Shown piece after piece: positions 16,753 through 18,417 of a stretch of DNA of 18,417 nucleotides. Position 1 is the stretch's first letter; each line of letters opens with the position of its first letter. Below the pieces are notes generated by a model. It saw only the letters and a program-made list of their open reading frames with translations. It had not been told where the DNA came from and did not search any database. Origin of the DNA: a bacterium (GTDB lineage Bacteria > Eremiobacterota > Eremiobacteria > Baltobacterales > Baltobacteraceae); NCBI GenBank assembly GCA_021784715.1, contig JAJYHP010000154.1:1-18417 (forward strand), given 5' to 3'. Position numbers and translations under genes: made by a program.

Positions 16753-17393
16753 AAGAGATCGTTACGAGCCGTACGCCTTACGAACGGGGAGAACTTCGCG
16801 AGAGCGAGCTCTCCGACGATCCGATCGTTGCGTTGCAACGCTGGCTCGATGAAGCGTATGCGATGCACCCGCAGATCGTCGAACCCAATGCGATGGCGCT
16901 GGCGAGCGTCGGCGAGGATGGGCGCCCGAGTCTGCGCATCGTCCTCTTGCGCGGCCTCGACGGGCGCGGTCTCCGCTTTTTTACATCGTACGACAGCCGA
17001 AAGGGACGAGAATTGCTCGCGCGTCCGTTCGCCGCTGCGACATTTTGGTGGGGCGCCCTCGAACGGCAGGTGCGCATCGAGGGCGAGGTGCGCCGCACCG
17101 ACGAGGACGAATCGGATCTCTATTTCGCCTCGCGGCCGCGCGGTCACCGGCTCGCCGCCTGGGCCTCGGAGCAGAGCGAACCGGTCGAATCTCGCGCCGT
17201 CCTCGACGAACGCATGGCGCATTTCGAGGAGCGTTTCGCTGATGAAGAGATCGAACGCCCTCACTCGTGGGGAGGTTTTCTCATCGTTCCGCGCTCGATC
17301 GAGTTTTGGCAAGGGCGACCGAATCGCATGCACGACCGCCTTCTCTACCAACGCGAGCGCGACGGTTGGGCGCGCATCCGCCTTCAGCCGTAA
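16749..17393 (+). CDS. pdxH: Pyridoxamine/pyridoxine 5'-phosphate oxidase
   Basis: PdxH is an FMN enzyme that oxidises PNP or PMP to pyridoxal 5'-phosphate. The 214-residue product is of normal length. It has the FMN-binding segments RPSLRIVLLRG (59-69) and FFTSYDSRKGRELL (77-90), the WGALERQVRIEG strand (101-112) and the C-terminal signature FWQGRPNRMHDR (186-197). GTG 16749 overlaps the VWA stop (GTGA) and follows AAGGA at 16740-16744. Why a vitamin B6 gene follows a BatD-MoxR-VWA module is not evident; co-transcription may be incidental. Confidence 0.95.
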   Translation: MKEIVTSRTPYERGELRESELSDDPIVALQRWLDEAYAMHPQIVEPNAMALASVGEDGRPSLRIVLLRGLDGRGLRFFTSYDSRKGRELLARPFAAATFWWGALERQVRIEGEVRRTDEDESDLYFASRPRGHRLAAWASEQSEPVESRAVLDERMAHFEERFADEEIERPHSWGGFLIVPRSIEFWQGRPNRMHDRLLYQRERDGWARIRLQP

Positions 17394-17458
17394 AACGGAG
17401 CATCCTCGGCGCGCTTCCAGGACTCTCGTGCGTCTGAAGCCAATCCGCCTTCCCTAGC

Positions 17459-18417
17459 ATGCGCCGGAATATTCTTGTCATCGGCTCCGGACCGATCGTG
17501 ATCGGTCAGGCCGCGGAGTTCGATTACGCAGGGGTCCAGGCGTGTCGCGCCCTTCGAGAGGAAGGGCATCGCGTCGTGCTCGTCAACTCGAATCCAGCGA
17601 CGATCATGACCGACCCCGAGATCGCCGACGCAGTCTATCTCGAGCCGCTCACGTTGGAGTCGGTGAGCGCCGTGATCGAACTCGAGCGCCCCGACGCGCT
17701 CCTCCCGACGCTCGGCGGCCAGACCGGCCTCAATCTCGCCGTCGCGCTCGACGATGCCGGCGTCTTGAAGCGCTTCGGCGTCGAGTTGCTCGGGACGCCG
17801 ATCGCGACGATCAAACTCGCCGAAGATCGCGAGCTTTTTAAAGAAAAGATGATCGAAATCGGCGAGCCCGTCGCGCGTAGCGTCGTCATCACCGAGATCG
17901 AACAAGGGTTAGCCTTTGCTCTCGAAGCGGGCTATCCGCTCGTGGTTCGCCCCGCCTACACGCTGGGCGGTACCGGCGGCGGGATCGTACGCAACGAGCG
18001 CGAGTTGCGCGAGACGCTCGCCTCGGGTCTCGCCGCGAGCATGATCCACCAGGCGCTTCTCGAGGTCTCGTTGCTCGGCTGGAAAGAGGTCGAGTACGAA
18101 GTCCTGCGCGATGCCTCCGACGACTGCATCATCGTTTGCAACATGGAGAATTTCGATCCGGTCGGCGTGCATACCGGCGACTCGATCGTCATCGCCCCAT
18201 CGCAGACGCTCTCCGATAGCGAATATCAAATGCTGCGCACGTCGAGCTTGAACGTCATTCGCGCCCTCGACGTTCAAGGCGGGTGCAACATTCAATTCGC
18301 CCTGCATCCGACGAGCAACGAATACGCGATCATCGAAGTCAACCCGCGCGTCTCGCGTTCCTCGGCATTGGCGAGTAAGGCGACGGGCTATCCGATCGCG
18401 AAAATCTCGACGCGCAT
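17459..18417 (+). CDS. carB: Carbamoyl-phosphate synthase large subunit, 5' part (continues past window)
   Basis: CarB phosphorylates bicarbonate and carbamate in two ATP-grasp halves. Only the first 319 codons are in the window; the frame is open at the end. The N-terminus from ATG 17459 shows [20 protein letters not shown], then [11 protein letters not shown] and [14 protein letters not shown]. The ATP-grasp region [15 protein letters not shown] and [19 protein letters not shown] follow. This is the standard start of the first half. A TGA lies in frame at 17435-17437 and no other start codon occurs between, so the ATG is secure, though no strong Shine-Dalgarno is visible. A 65-nt gap separates it from pdxH. 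It pairs functionally with carA upstream. Confidence 0.96.
   Translation, partial: MRRNILVIGSGPIVIGQAAEFDYAGVQACRALREEGHRVVLVNSNPATIMTDPEIADAVYLEPLTLESVSAVIELERPDALLPTLGGQTGLNLAVALDDAGVLKRFGVELLGTPIATIKLAEDRELFKEKMIEIGEPVARSVVITEIEQGLAFALEAGYPLVVRPAYTLGGTGGGIVRNERELRETLASGLAASMIHQALLEVSLLGWKEVEYEVLRDASDDCIIVCNMENFDPVGVHTGDSIVIAPSQTLSDSEYQMLRTSSLNVIRALDVQGGCNIQFALHPTSNEYAIIEVNPRVSRSSALASKATGYPIAKISTR

Overview
The window is high-GC (about 65% by eye), gene-dense chromosomal DNA from a bacterium. It carries mostly housekeeping genes, with tiny intergenic gaps, many 4-nt ATGA/GTGA/TTGA stop-start overlaps and frequent GTG or TTG starts. No mobile element, CRISPR array, rRNA or long non-coding stretch was seen, and no gene-free gap exceeds about 75 nt. 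The order valS-pyrR-pyrB-pyrC, with carA and carB close by, and the PyrR/class-II-like ATCase set point to a Gram-positive-like or deep-branching high-GC lineage. A Candidatus Eremiobacterota-type (WPS-2) host is my guess, at low confidence.

Layout. Bases 1-41 are the 3' half of a tRNA-Gly. Bases 81-3345 (+) hold the proteostasis cluster tig-clpP-clpX. Bases 3356-4641 (-) hold a thioredoxin-fold AhpC/TSA-like gene and, upstream of it, surE. Bases 4715-6118 (+) encode an MFS transporter. Bases 6126-11447 (+) hold valS-pyrR-pyrB-pyrC, with each junction overlapping or nearly so. Bases 11444-12076 (-) encode a MarC-family membrane protein. From 12122 (+) runs a long chain: carA, a BatD-like protein, a MoxR ATPase, a DUF58 protein, a VWA membrane protein, pdxH and the 5' part of carB, which is cut by the window end.

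How the genes work together. PyrB, PyrC, CarA and CarB supply four of the polypeptides of de novo UMP synthesis, with PyrR as the likely regulator. The carA and carB genes are separated by a compact BatD/MoxR/DUF58/VWA module (AAA+ chaperone plus von Willebrand factor membrane machinery) and by pdxH. Trigger factor and ClpXP form the usual folding and proteolysis cluster.

The most interesting observation is at 3356-3859 on the minus strand. The conventional ORF starts only at a TTG and lacks its active site. Reading back from it through one in-frame UGA (3760-3758) gives a complete 167-residue AhpC/TSA_2-like protein. The UGA sits where the family has its catalytic cysteine. The upstream ATG overlaps the surE stop as ATGA. 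A perfect 7-bp hairpin with an AGUU loop follows the UGA at the spacing expected of a bacterial SECIS element. I interpret this as an unannotated selenocysteine protein that standard gene callers would truncate.
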